A stretch of DNA of 64,000 nt from Paracoccaceae bacterium (GTDB taxonomy: Bacteria; Pseudomonadota; Alphaproteobacteria; Rhodobacterales; Rhodobacteraceae): the NCBI GenBank assembly GCA_014872875.1, contig WKFI01000003.1, positions 41,597 to 105,596 of the forward strand, in the 5' to 3' direction. Every line of letters begins with the position of its first letter. Within the stretch, counting starts at the first letter, position 1. Shown one piece after another: positions 43,928-52,568 of this stretch. The notes under the pieces are model-generated. The model saw nothing but the letters and a program-made list of their open reading frames with translations, did no database searches and had not been told where the DNA came from. A program made the translations under genes and the position numbers.

Positions 43928-44443
43928 ATGACCACAACCGAACGCGCCGTTCTGGCCGGGGGCTGCTTCTGGGGTATGCAGGAGCTGATCCGTCATCGCC
44001 CCGGCGTGATCTCGACCCGCGTCGGATATACCGGCGGAGATGTGCCGAACGCGACCTATCGCAATCACGGCACCCATGCCGAGGGGATCGAGATTGTCTT
44101 TGATCCCGCAAAAACCTCGTATCGCGAGATACTGGAGTTCTTCTTCCAGATCCACGATCCCACCACGCCAAACCGGCAGGGTAATGATATCGGGATGAGC
44201 TATCGCTCGGCGATCTATTACGTGGACGAAACGCAGAAACAGGTTGCCGAAGACACGATTGCCGATGTGAACGCTTCGGGTATCTGGCCGGGCCCGGTTG
44301 TGACCGAGTTGGAGCCTGTTGGAGACTTCTGGGACGCCGAGCCCGAACACCAGGACTACCTGCAACGCTTGCCAAACGGCTATACCTGCCACTTCCCACG
44401 CCCCGGCTGGGTGTTGCCGAAACGATCTCAAGCGGCCGAGTAA
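43928..44443 (+). CDS. msrA: Peptide-methionine (S)-S-oxide reductase
   Basis: A 171-residue MsrA with the catalytic motif GGCFWGMQE (Cys13) and [20 protein letters not shown]. It repairs the S epimer of methionine sulfoxide, complementing the MsrB encoded just upstream. There is no signal peptide, so both act in the cytoplasm. Short length and missing resolving-Cys tail are as in minimal MsrA forms. Confidence 0.94.
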   Translation: MTTTERAVLAGGCFWGMQELIRHRPGVISTRVGYTGGDVPNATYRNHGTHAEGIEIVFDPAKTSYREILEFFFQIHDPTTPNRQGNDIGMSYRSAIYYVDETQKQVAEDTIADVNASGIWPGPVVTELEPVGDFWDAEPEHQDYLQRLPNGYTCHFPRPGWVLPKRSQAAE

Positions 44444-44471
44444 ACTGCTCGAAGGCCCCAATCCCGGGGTC

Positions 44472-44655
44472 CTCCCGCCCCTTTTCACGCATCAAAGATG
44501 CGCTTCAAAGCGTTGGGCCAAGCGCCGCTGCGCGGCGGGAACCCGCCTTTGGCAGGCTTGGTGTTCTCTCCGAACCAAGCACCACCCGCAGCGCCAGCGG
44601 CGCTGCCCGGCCCAACGCTTTGCGGGCGCACCAGCGTCCGTCAAAGGGGCGGGAG
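44472..44655. repeat. Family A repeat, two copies in inverted orientation (184 bp)
   Basis: The ends are perfect 13-bp inverted repeats CTCCCGCCCCTTT (44472-44484) and AAAGGGGCGGGAG (44643-44655). Inside them lie CAAAGCGTTGGGCC (44506-44519) and its exact reverse complement (44609-44622). Further stems are CGCATC/GATGCG (44488-44502), CGCCGC/GCGGCG (44523-44537) and a central GCTTGGT/ACCAAGC (44556-44580). It could fold as one long branched hairpin. Confidence 0.8.
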
Positions 44656-44881
44656 CTCCGCGTGTTTGAGCACTAGGGGACATGCTACAAAGTACTCCCA
44701 CCACAGCTTTAAGCATGAAGACTTCTGACAGGCGGGCGCGCAGGCGTTCTTATGGTCTGCCTAGCGAAAAACTCGTAGTGCGCGCGGGCCAATTGTAAAC
44801 CAATGTGCCAGTGCCCGTTTCAATCAACAAAACTCCATGAAAATAAAGCGTATCACTCATCCTGTTTCGTGAATCTGCCGT

Positions 44882-45274
44882 TTAAGTGGACAATCCACGC
44901 TGCTCCATAATTGAACGCAGCTGCTGCGTCCTCAGCCCCAAACACCCGGTCTGACGTTTTGTCGATCGCATCTGCGTAGGCCGGCCAACCCAGGTTGATC
45001 CATCAGGCACTTGGCGCCACCGGTGCGGCAAACAACGCCAAAGCGATTGACCACAGCCTTGGATCACCCCTTCAGACAATCCGAAGGCCAATTTGAGCGA
45101 AATGCCATACATAACGAACACATCAGTTCCCCACCAGATTGGCCCGCAGGGATCTTCGTCACCAGCGTCCGAGCGCACAAAGCAGCAGCCAGATCTCTGC
45201 AGCCAAAAATTCCAGCCGGCTCGCCTCGGGGCTCGCGTCGTCAACCGAGGGAAAAGGCAGCAAGCCCGGCACAA
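44882..45274 (-). pseudogene. Degenerate IS5-like transposase fragment
   Basis: One minus-strand frame encodes a block (VMYGISLKLAFGLSEG, then QSLWRC and QVPDGSTW) that resembles the segment before the first catalytic Asp of IS5-group transposases (compare LKVLFG-L-Q--G--SLLRL and VPD-STL). There is no start region, no DDE triad and no terminal inverted repeats. It is probably a relic. A chance similarity cannot be excluded. Confidence 0.4.
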
Positions 45275-45539
45275 CTAAACCTGCCCTCTCAAATAGCACC
45301 TGATCTCCAACCTTGAGAGATATTCTTCGACCTCTCCGACACGCCGACCACAGACGTGTACTCTTCTCCAACCCGGGGGATCTGACAGCCCCCTGCCAAA
45401 CCTGCAAGCAGCCCCTGCCGTCCGGACACCGAACCGTCAAAAGCGGCACGCCAGTCGAAAACCGGCCATCCTCTCGCCTATTCCCTGTTACGGTGGATCA
45501 GAACACCAAACATAATCCAACAGGTAAGGTCCGCCACCC

Positions 45540-46697
45540 ATGCTCGACGAAGCCCAATCCCGAACCCGGATCCTGCAATCTCGCCTCACCGAGCTGGGGA
45601 TCCGGCATGCGGTCTTCACCTCGGAAAGCTCGATTGCCTATCTCGCCGGGTTCTGGGGCTATCTGGGGATCGAGTTTGGTCGCCCAACCCTTTTGGTTGT
45701 TCCCGCCGATGACGAACCGATTGTCATCACGCCGTTGATGGAAAGCGAAATGGTATCCCATATGACTTGGGTCCGCGACATCCGCAGCTGGGAAGATGCC
45801 GGACAGCGCAGTTGGTCCCGCGTTCTTGCCGAAACTCTGCCAAGCTCTCCGTCCGAGCTGTTTGTGGAACAAGGCGATCTGCCCGCCATCATCCGCAAAT
45901 TCCTCGATGAGCGCTTCCCCGACACCGTGCTCAAGGATGTCGGCCCGATCCTGGGCGCGCAGCGGATGATCAAGTCTCCGCTGGAAATCCAAGTCATGAA
46001 ACAGGCCGGAGAGATCGCGGGTGCGATGATGAACGCCGCGCATGGTTCACTTCGTGCGGGCGCGCGGGAATATGAAAGCGCGCTGGCGGTGATCGACGCC
46101 GGCACCCGCGCCGCAGCGGGCTTTCTGACCGACAAGGGATGGGAACGCTTCGTCTCCCCCATGATCCACAACTTGCAGATCCTGCAAAGTGGCAAGGACA
46201 GTTCGATGGTACATCGCCGCGCCTCGGTCAAACCTTATGAAACCTTTGACCCAGTCTATTTCTGCTTCTGCAACATGGCCCAGTTCAAACAGTACAAGCT
46301 GGGTTTCGACCGGATGTTCCATGTCGGCGCTGTCCGCGATCAGGACGCACAGGTCCAGCAGGCCGCCATCGACGCGCAACAAGCCGCCATTGCTGCCATC
46401 CGCCCGGGCGTTCAGGCCCAGGAGGTCGCCGCCGCCGCAAACGAAGTCTATGCCAGCCGCGGTTATGAAACCGGATACCGCACCGGGCGTTCAATTGGCG
46501 TGGCCTATCTGGAAGCCCCCGAACTCAAAGCCGGGGACGAAACGGTCCTGCTGCCCGGCATGACGTTTGCAGTAGATGGTGGTATTTCGGTTGATGGGGT
46601 TACCGCCGGGCGCATCGGTGACAGTATCGTGGTGACCGAAACAGGAAGCGAATATCTCACCCATTATCGACGAGAGGTCATGGTGACCGACAGCTGA
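45540..46697 (+). CDS. M24-fold (aminopeptidase P/creatinase-like) protein lacking metal ligands
   Basis: A 385-residue protein with the two-domain creatinase/prolidase layout: N-terminal domain to about residue 135 and a pita-bread C-terminal domain from about 145 (IKSPLEIQVMKQAGEIA). The five metal-ligand positions appear replaced: Asp to about C242, Asp to about G255, His to R317, Glu to D346 and Glu to G360 (AGRIGDSIVVT where active enzymes have RIEDTVVVT). Thus it is not a normal metallopeptidase; creatinase shows that metal-free catalysis on this fold is possible. No partner genes adjoin. Confidence 0.8.
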   Translation: MLDEAQSRTRILQSRLTELGIRHAVFTSESSIAYLAGFWGYLGIEFGRPTLLVVPADDEPIVITPLMESEMVSHMTWVRDIRSWEDAGQRSWSRVLAETLPSSPSELFVEQGDLPAIIRKFLDERFPDTVLKDVGPILGAQRMIKSPLEIQVMKQAGEIAGAMMNAAHGSLRAGAREYESALAVIDAGTRAAAGFLTDKGWERFVSPMIHNLQILQSGKDSSMVHRRASVKPYETFDPVYFCFCNMAQFKQYKLGFDRMFHVGAVRDQDAQVQQAAIDAQQAAIAAIRPGVQAQEVAAAANEVYASRGYETGYRTGRSIGVAYLEAPELKAGDETVLLPGMTFAVDGGISVDGVTAGRIGDSIVVTETGSEYLTHYRREVMVTDS

Positions 46698-46931
46698 CCG
46701 CTTTCGCTCGGCTGCCACACAAGCCCACGCGGTGTGAATTGGTAGCATTCCCGACAAACCTACCTCAACTCCCGGTACAGGATCGTTCTGATCTGATCGG
46801 TCGGCCGGACTTTGCCACAGCGCCCTGACAACCCAATCCCCCCATTGCCAGCAATCCGAGCATCGTTATCTTCAATTCTGGATCGACACCCTGCGATCCC
46901 ACGACATTGACTTCGAGCATTGGAGGCAAAC

Positions 46932-47177
46932 ATGTCCTCGATAACCAAATACCTCACGCTTACGTCGTTCCTTGCTGTCTCAGCGGTCGGGCTTGGCGCC
47001 TGTTCGCTCAGCCCGCAGGCACAGCACGAAATCGGCTGTGTGGGCGGTACCCTGACCGGAGCCGTGATCGGCGGAGCAATCGGCAACCGCTTTGGCGGCG
47101 GGACCGGCCAGACCCTGGCCACGGCCGCAGGCGCCGCCACCGGCGCAGTCGCCAGTGTCAACGCCATGAACTGCTGA
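46932..47177 (+). CDS. Small glycine-zipper lipoprotein
   Basis: An 81-residue protein with a lipoprotein signal (lipobox VGLGAC, Cys24) and a glycine-zipper segment, VGGTLTGAVIGGAIGNRFGG. Such small proteins associate with the outer membrane; function unknown. GGAGG precedes the ATG at 46932. It lies 14 bases before the EF-hand gene and may be co-transcribed with it. Confidence 0.8.
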   Translation: MSSITKYLTLTSFLAVSAVGLGACSLSPQAQHEIGCVGGTLTGAVIGGAIGNRFGGGTGQTLATAAGAATGAVASVNAMNC

Positions 47178-47191
47178 ACGGAGAGATCACG

Positions 47192-47533
47192 ATGAAGCGC
47201 ACGTTTACGACTCTGTTCGCTCTTGCCACCTCAACTGGCGTCGCCCTGGCCGACCAAATGCCGGGTGAGGCTTTGACCCTTTTGGACGGCAACGGCGATA
47301 CGCAAATCAGCTACGAGGAATTCTCGGCCAGCATGGGCGCAATGTTTGCTCAGATGGACGCCAACAAAAGCGGCCAGATCGACTTTTCCGAAGTCGAAAC
47401 CTTCATGACCCGCGATCTGTTCGACGGAGCCGATGCCAACGGCAATGGCCGCCTGTCCCGCGCCGAATATGACGCCCAGATCCGAAAGGATTTTGACGCC
47501 GCCGACACTGACGCGGATGGCGTGTTGGACTAA
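47192..47533 (+). CDS. Exported EF-hand domain protein
   Basis: A 113-residue protein with a signal peptide (1-20, ending GVALA) and four EF-hand-like calcium loops: DGNGDTQISYEEF, DANKSGQIDFSEV, DANGNGRLSRAEY and a truncated DTDADGVLD. It would be a periplasmic or extracellular calcium-binding protein. The role is unknown. GGAGAG lies upstream of the ATG at 47192. A hairpin follows (47583-47607). Confidence 0.82.
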   Translation: MKRTFTTLFALATSTGVALADQMPGEALTLLDGNGDTQISYEEFSASMGAMFAQMDANKSGQIDFSEVETFMTRDLFDGADANGNGRLSRAEYDAQIRKDFDAADTDADGVLD

Positions 47534-47582
47534 GCCCGTTTTCGGGTTTCAGAGCTCGGACGATTTTTCCACGGGACTTCAA

Positions 47583-47607
47583 GCCGGATTTCTTACCGAA
47601 ATCCGGT
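47583..47607. terminator. Hairpin between convergent EF-hand and oxoprolinase-family genes
   Basis: A 9-bp perfect stem CCGGATTTC/GAAATCCGG with loop TTACC (47584-47606) sits between convergent genes. It is a likely shared terminator although T-runs are short. Confidence 0.55.
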
Positions 47608-47612
47608 CTCAC

Positions 47613-49616
47613 TTACTCCACTGCAACGCGGGGCCGTCCACTCGCCTCGACGATCAGGCTGCCTTCGACAAAGACCTCCTTGGCCTCGATCTCGGCCGTA
47701 CGGATGTCGCGCTCGACCCGAATCTGGATACCTTCTGCACCGGCCTCTTCTGCGGCGGATCGGGCCTCGCCGGTCAGCACTTGTTCCAACCGGGCCAGTG
47801 CAGCTTCGGCCTGGTCGAAATCCTCCGGTCCGCTTTCCAAATGCACGCGGTACCGTCCTTCGGCCGGGCTGGTCACCGCCCCGCCACGCCGCACACTGAC
47901 CTTGCCGACCACCGCGCCAATGGCATTAGCTACTCCCGCATGTTCCGGCAGGATCATCCGGCAATGCAGCCGCTCTCCCACCGCCGGGTAATAGCTGGGG
48001 GCCGAAGCGCCCAGTCCAACAACATCCACGTTCAATGCCGCATCCAACGCCAGCAAACCGCGATGCTTGCCCAGACCGCGTTGCAGCAGAACGTGCCGGG
48101 CCAATTCCTCCCCCGGCAGACCAAAGGGCAGGTCCTCTTCGGCAAAGGCCGCCTCCAACAGGGTCAGCGATGTTTGTTCCGTCAGCTGATCGATAATCAT
48201 CTGTGCCAGCACCTCTGGTCCCGACGCGATCATGTCACCTGATCCCATGCGTCGCCGCGCGAAAAGCGTCAGGGCCTTTGCCGCTGCGTCCCGATCCCAG
48301 GCATCCACCCGGCCCAACACGTGGCTCGCATCTGACGGCGTGATCCCGGCGACCTGAACCAGCCCCCGATCCACCAGCCGGGTCAGCGCGCCCTGCTCCA
48401 TCCGGGTGCGCAACACCGCGCCCAGCGGGTGTACCTGCTCCCCGATCCGGTCCAGCACGGTCTGTTCCCGCTCGGACAGACCCACCGCCGCCATGTTCGG
48501 CACGGCCTTGACGAACCGACCATCATAATCACCCACCGTCGCGGCGCGCAGCTGGGTATCCAGCACCTCATGTACCATCTCTGGCGCATCCAGCGCGATC
48601 AGCGACACTGGCAGCACCCGCCGTGGACCCAGCCGCAGCCCCCCATTCAGCCCTTCGACCATATGCACCTGGCTATCACCGCCCAAACCGCTGGTGCGCA
48701 TCGCCACCGCCTCGACCATGGTGCGGAAACCCCCGACCATGGCACCCGCCGGATCAATCGCCGGGCGCCCCTCTCGCAGCAAAGCTACATCGGTGGTCGT
48801 GCCGCCAATATCCGACACCAGCGCATTCTCGGCCCCGGTCATCCAACGCGCGCCCACGATTGAGGCCGCCGGACCGGAGAGGATCGTCTCGATCGGTCGT
48901 TCCCGCGCCTGTTCACCGGACATCAGCGCGCCATCGCCCCGCACCACCATCATCGGCGCGGCAACACCCAGATCCAACAAGGTCTCCTGCGCCCGCCCGA
49001 TCAACCGGTCGATCATCCCAATCAGCCGCGCATTCAGCACCGCGGTCACGGCGCGCTTGGGCCCGTTCAGCTTGGCCGACAGCTGATGCGAACATGTCAC
49101 CGGCCGCCCGGTGCGCTCGGCAATGATCCGTGCCGCCTCCAGCTCGTGCGCCGGATTGCGGGTGGCAAACACCGCCGCCACCGCAAAGCCGGTCACACCT
49201 GCGGCTTCGCTTTCCAGAAACGCTTCCAGCGCGGCCACATCCAGCGGCGCGGCCTCGCCGCCCGCGTGCGAATGGCCGCCCGCCATCACCAACGCCGGAT
49301 CGCCTTTCAGCGCATCGCCCAGCCCGTGCCGGTCCAGATCCTCGGCCCGGAACCCGATATAGACCAGCGCCACCCGGCCGCCCTGCCCTTCGACCAGCGC
49401 ATTGGTCGCCAGCGTGGTGGACAAGGCCGCCATTCCAATCTCATGAGGGCGCACCCCGGACTGTTCCAGCACCGCCCGGATCGCACCACCAACCCCGATG
49501 GCGAGGTCCTGTCGTGTGGTCAACGACTTGGCCGAGGCGATGACCTCCCGTTCATCGCGGATCAACACCGCATCGGTATAGGTTCCGCCGGTATCCACCC
49601 CCAAAGCCAAGCTCAT
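47613..49616 (-). CDS. Hydantoinase/oxoprolinase family protein (HyuA-like)
   Basis: A 667-residue ATP-dependent amidohydrolase of the acetate-kinase/HyuA fold: GVDTGGTYTDAVLI at the N-terminus is the phosphate-binding loop and VSDIGGTTTDVALL the second. Family members hydrolyse hydantoins, 5-oxoproline or carboxylate ketones; here the HyuB partner subunit is absent nearby, so it either acts alone or with a remote partner. The start at 49616 (MSLALGVDTGG) follows AGGAGAG. Confidence 0.85.
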   Translation of the reverse strand: MSLALGVDTGGTYTDAVLIRDEREVIASAKSLTTRQDLAIGVGGAIRAVLEQSGVRPHEIGMAALSTTLATNALVEGQGGRVALVYIGFRAEDLDRHGLGDALKGDPALVMAGGHSHAGGEAAPLDVAALEAFLESEAAGVTGFAVAAVFATRNPAHELEAARIIAERTGRPVTCSHQLSAKLNGPKRAVTAVLNARLIGMIDRLIGRAQETLLDLGVAAPMMVVRGDGALMSGEQARERPIETILSGPAASIVGARWMTGAENALVSDIGGTTTDVALLREGRPAIDPAGAMVGGFRTMVEAVAMRTSGLGGDSQVHMVEGLNGGLRLGPRRVLPVSLIALDAPEMVHEVLDTQLRAATVGDYDGRFVKAVPNMAAVGLSEREQTVLDRIGEQVHPLGAVLRTRMEQGALTRLVDRGLVQVAGITPSDASHVLGRVDAWDRDAAAKALTLFARRRMGSGDMIASGPEVLAQMIIDQLTEQTSLTLLEAAFAEEDLPFGLPGEELARHVLLQRGLGKHRGLLALDAALNVDVVGLGASAPSYYPAVGERLHCRMILPEHAGVANAIGAVVGKVSVRRGGAVTSPAEGRYRVHLESGPEDFDQAEAALARLEQVLTGEARSAAEEAGAEGIQIRVERDIRTAEIEAKEVFVEGSLIVEASGRPRVAVE

Positions 49617-49691
49617 GATCGTCTCTCCTGTTCGCGCGCCCACAGGACGTAGAGCTCAAAAACCGTCCCGTCCCGTCTGGAAACGTCATAT

Positions 49692-49898
49692 TCAGGGTTT
49701 TTCCACCGGATAAAAGAGGTCTTCGATCCGGCATTCGAACACCCCCGCAATGGCAAAGGCCAAGGGTAGACTGGGATCATACCGCCCGCCTTCGATTGCG
49801 ATCACGGTCTGTCGTGACACGGACAGGGCCTCGGCCAGATCTTTCTGGGTCCAGCCACGGTCCTGCCGCCGCGCCTTGATGTGATTGCCCAGCTTCAC
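49692..49898 (-). CDS. XRE-family transcriptional regulator
   Basis: A 68-residue one-domain regulator. The helix-turn-helix is TQKDLAEALSVSRQTVIAIEGGRYDPS, shown here in parts as TQKDLAEALSVSRQ and IEGGRYDPS. The start is GTG at 49898, immediately after the stop of the small membrane gene (TGA at 49900-49902). Regulators of this type are often paired with a short membrane protein of the DUF2178 kind, which fits the upstream remnant. Confidence 0.8.
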   Translation of the reverse strand: MKLGNHIKARRQDRGWTQKDLAEALSVSRQTVIAIEGGRYDPSLPLAFAIAGVFECRIEDLFYPVEKP

Positions 49899-49899
49899 G

Positions 49900-50112
49900 T
49901 CAGTACCGCAGCTTGACCGCGATCTGACCGATAATCCAACTGGCACACACCACCGGCCAGACCCAGACCATCGTCAACTTTGGCCAGCCTGCCCCCTCCA
50001 GAAAACCATAATTGACGGTCAACTGCTCCGTCATCGCAAAAGCGATCCCGATCGCCTCCAACTGCTGCCGCACCTACATCTCGTCCATCTTGCGCAGATT
50101 GTGCCAGATAAC
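49900..50112 (-). pseudogene. Small two-helix membrane protein, interrupted by an in-frame stop
   Basis: A minus-strand frame reads NLRKMDEM-stop-VRQQLEAIGIAFAMTEQ and continues through two hydrophobic stretches to VKLRY. It resembles the small membrane partner of XRE regulators, in which the stop position is usually Gln, so a CAG-to-TAG change at 50074-50076 is plausible. The 57-residue part after the stop could still be made from GTG at 50073. No upstream ATG in this frame gives a full N-terminus. Confidence 0.45.
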
Positions 50113-50139
50113 GCAGTATGTAAAGCATCCTTTACATAC

Positions 50140-51171
50140 TCACGACAACCGACCCACCGCCCAACGCGCCGCGTCCGCCACGGTCGGATCCGGATCCTCG
50201 ACCAAATCCGCCGCCACTCTCCGCAGGCCCGCATCTCCAGAATTGCCGATGGCGTAGAGCACGTTGCGCACAAACCGATCCCGCCCGATCCGTTTGATTG
50301 GCGAGCCTGAGAACATTGCCCGAAACGCCGCATCGTCCAGTACCGCCAGCTCGGCCAGTTTCGGCGCCTTCAGCTCCTCGCGCGCAGCATAGCGGATGTC
50401 ACTCGCCTCGACCGCAAACTTGTTCCAAGGACAGGCCGCCAGGCAATCATCGCAACCATAGATCCGGTTGCCCAGCTTGCCGCGCAGCTCCTCGTCTACC
50501 GGTCCTTTGTGCTCGATGGTCAGGTACGAAATGCAGCGCCGCGCATCCAACTGATAGGGCGCCGGAAACGCATCCGTCGGGCAGATCGACAAACACGACC
50601 GGCACGACCCACAGCGATCCGGTTCCGCCTCGTCGACCGGCAGATCCAACGTGGTGAAAACAGACCCTAAAAAGGCCCAATTGCCCCAATCGCGACTGAC
50701 CAGATTGGTGTGTTTGCCCTGCCATCCCAGCCCCGCTGCCTGGCCCAAAGCCTTCTCCGGCACCGGCGCGGTATCGACAAACACCTTCACCTCGCCGCCT
50801 GCTTCGGCAATCAACCAGCGGGCCAGCCGCTTCAGTCGCTTCTTGACCAGATCATGGTAATCCTTGGCCCGCGCATAAACCGAAATCGCCCCCCGATCCC
50901 GACAGGTCAACAACGCCATCGGATCTTCCTTGGGCGTGTAACTCTCGGCCAGCATCAGAACCGAGCGCGCCTCGGGCCACAGCGCCGCCGGATTGCCGCG
51001 CCAATGCATGCGCTCTTCCATCCAGCCCATCTGCCCGTGAAACCCCGCCGCCACAAACGCTTCCAGACGTTCCGGCACCTGCGGCACATCCCAAGGCCGG
51101 CACAACCGCGCCGCCACGAACCCTTCTTCCAAGGCCCGTGCCACCAGCTTGTCTTTCAGCTCCGCGCTCAT
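50140..51171 (-). CDS. queG: Epoxyqueuosine reductase
   Basis: A 343-residue cobalamin-dependent iron-sulfur enzyme that makes queuosine in tRNA wobble position 34. The two [4Fe-4S] motifs [16 protein letters not shown] and [10 protein letters not shown] are present, as is the N-terminal cobalamin-type domain ([19 protein letters not shown]). Length matches QueG. The family B repeat occupies the region just upstream of the start. Confidence 0.94.
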   Translation of the reverse strand: MSAELKDKLVARALEEGFVAARLCRPWDVPQVPERLEAFVAAGFHGQMGWMEERMHWRGNPAALWPEARSVLMLAESYTPKEDPMALLTCRDRGAISVYARAKDYHDLVKKRLKRLARWLIAEAGGEVKVFVDTAPVPEKALGQAAGLGWQGKHTNLVSRDWGNWAFLGSVFTTLDLPVDEAEPDRCGSCRSCLSICPTDAFPAPYQLDARRCISYLTIEHKGPVDEELRGKLGNRIYGCDDCLAACPWNKFAVEASDIRYAAREELKAPKLAELAVLDDAAFRAMFSGSPIKRIGRDRFVRNVLYAIGNSGDAGLRRVAADLVEDPDPTVADAARWAVGRLS

Positions 51172-51180
51172 GCTTCTTTC

Positions 51181-51237
51181 TGGTCCAAAATACCTCGGGG
51201 TGAATGGCCGAAGGCCAGAGGGGCAGCGCCCCTCATC
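51181..51237 (-). repeat. Dispersed structured repeat, family B, copy 3
   Basis: On the minus strand: AGGGGC/GCCCCT stem (51219-51233), TGGCC/GGCCA stem (51205-51217), then CCCCGAGGTATTTTGGACC. It sits between the GST stop and the queG start, both on the minus strand, where it can terminate the GST transcript. Confidence 0.65.
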
Positions 51238-51246
51238 CCCTGAATA

Positions 51247-51912
51247 TCAGAAATCCAGATCGGCGTAATGCGGTGGCGGCCGGAAACCCGGGATCTGATC
51301 CGCCAGGATCGAACGAAACGCCGGGCGCGACTTGATCTTGGCATACCAATCCTTGACCACAGCTGACCGATTCCAATCCACGTCCGAAATATAGTCCAGT
51401 GATGACAAATGCGCCGCTGCCGCGAAATCGGCCAGGGTCATGTTGTCCCCCGCCAGCCAGCGCCGGTGGTCCAGCAGCCACGCCAGGTAGTCCAGATGAT
51501 ATTTGATCGCCTTGGCCCCAGCCTTCACATTGCGGCTGTCCGGATACCCTTCGCCCGTGACTTTTTTGTTGACCCGTTCATACAGCAATTTCGAGGTCAC
51601 CTCGTGATGAAACTTGTCATCGAACCAATTGACCAGACGGCGCACCTCGTAACGACCATCCGGGTCGGACGGCATCAATGCCGGGTCGGGCCGGGTTTCT
51701 TCCAGATATTCACAGATCGGCGCACTCTCGGCCATCATCTTGCCGTCCAGCCGGATCACCGGCACCTTGCCCGCCGGATTACGGCGCAGGAAATCGGCAT
51801 CTTGTTCCCAATATCTTTCCTCGACCAACTCCACCTCGATCTTCTTTTCGGCCAGTACCAGCCGGATCTTGCGACAGAAGGGGGACAGGGGAACGTGATA
51901 CAGTCGTGCCAT
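51247..51912 (-). CDS. Glutathione S-transferase family protein
   Basis: A 221-residue GST. The thioredoxin-like N-domain begins at MARLYHVPLSPFCRKIRL, and the glutathione-site residues are in GKVPVIRLDGKMMAES. The all-helical C-domain follows (LAGDNMTLADFAAAAHLSSL). The start at 51912 removes a 71-residue non-homologous upstream extension. Substrate unknown. Confidence 0.88.
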   Translation of the reverse strand: MARLYHVPLSPFCRKIRLVLAEKKIEVELVEERYWEQDADFLRRNPAGKVPVIRLDGKMMAESAPICEYLEETRPDPALMPSDPDGRYEVRRLVNWFDDKFHHEVTSKLLYERVNKKVTGEGYPDSRNVKAGAKAIKYHLDYLAWLLDHRRWLAGDNMTLADFAAAAHLSSLDYISDVDWNRSAVVKDWYAKIKSRPAFRSILADQIPGFRPPPHYADLDF

Positions 51913-52084
51913 GAGGGTCCGGGATTCATTGAAATGCGCGTGCCCCAGCAATAGACCTTGCACCGGTCCAAGTTCAACCACTTGTGCCCCGTAGCCCGGC
52001 ATCGTTTCGCCAACGCGGTCATATGATGCCCCAAATGCCGCCGACCCGTTGACCTTCAACGCCTGCCTGCGCAGACAGGACGGC

Positions 52085-52564
52085 ATGATCGACCCTGACG
52101 CAATTTCCTTTGATGACCTGACCAATGTGCCGCGTGCGACGCTGACCGCCCATATGCGCGACCCGCGGGTGACCCGACACCTGCCGCTTCTGGCTGAACC
52201 CTGGTCAGACCGGATGACCGATCAGTTCCTGGCCACCAAGACCGCCTGCTGGCAACGCGACGGGTTGGGGCACTGGGCCTTCCGACTCAAAGGCCTTTAC
52301 GTTGGTTGGGGCGGGTTTCAGAAGGAAGGTGACGACTGGGACTATGGCCTCGTCCTGACACATGACGGTTTTGGCCTGGGCCTGCCCATCACGCACAAGG
52401 CGCTGGCCTTCGCCCGCAACGACCCACGCATCCCCTATGTGACATTCCTTCTGCCACCCAGCCGTCGCCATTTCGGCGCACTCAGACGGTTCGGAGCACA
52501 GGCTTTGGAACCAGTCCTGCATGATGGGCAGAGCTTTCTGAAATTCCGGGTCGAAACAACGTGA
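52085..52564 (+). CDS. GNAT-family N-acetyltransferase-like protein
   Basis: A 159-residue protein with the pattern of Acetyltransf_3-type GNAT enzymes: LTAHMRDPRVTRHLP, a central strand block GHWAFRLKGLYVGWGG and a C-terminal FGALRRFGAQALE. The acetyl-CoA loop is weak, so function is uncertain. AGGA precedes the ATG at 52085. It is convergent with mtgA. Confidence 0.65.
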   Translation: MIDPDAISFDDLTNVPRATLTAHMRDPRVTRHLPLLAEPWSDRMTDQFLATKTACWQRDGLGHWAFRLKGLYVGWGGFQKEGDDWDYGLVLTHDGFGLGLPITHKALAFARNDPRIPYVTFLLPPSRRHFGALRRFGAQALEPVLHDGQSFLKFRVETT

Positions 52565-52568
52565 CGCG

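Larger units (their letters stand above)
44444..45539. other. 1.1-kb gene-poor stretch after msrA
   Basis: No intact gene is supported across 1,096 bases. It contains the inverted family A repeat (44472-44655), a likely transposase remnant (44882-45274) and AT-richer filler at 44680-44880. The rest, up to the M24 gene, has only short frames without family resemblance. It looks like a decayed insertion site. Confidence 0.6.

Noticed and set aside
44882..45274. The 130-codon minus-strand frame considered as a functional protein
   Set aside because: It lacks a ribosome site, sits in a decayed region and resembles only an internal piece of a transposase.
45540..46697. M24 protein considered as DMSP lyase DddP
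   Set aside because: DddP is longer and keeps the metal-binding Asp/His/Glu residues, which look replaced here.
46760..47167. Minus-strand frame opposite the lipoprotein gene
   Set aside because: The plus strand has a lipobox, a Shine-Dalgarno and a glycine zipper. The antisense frame is Ala/Pro-rich with no signature.
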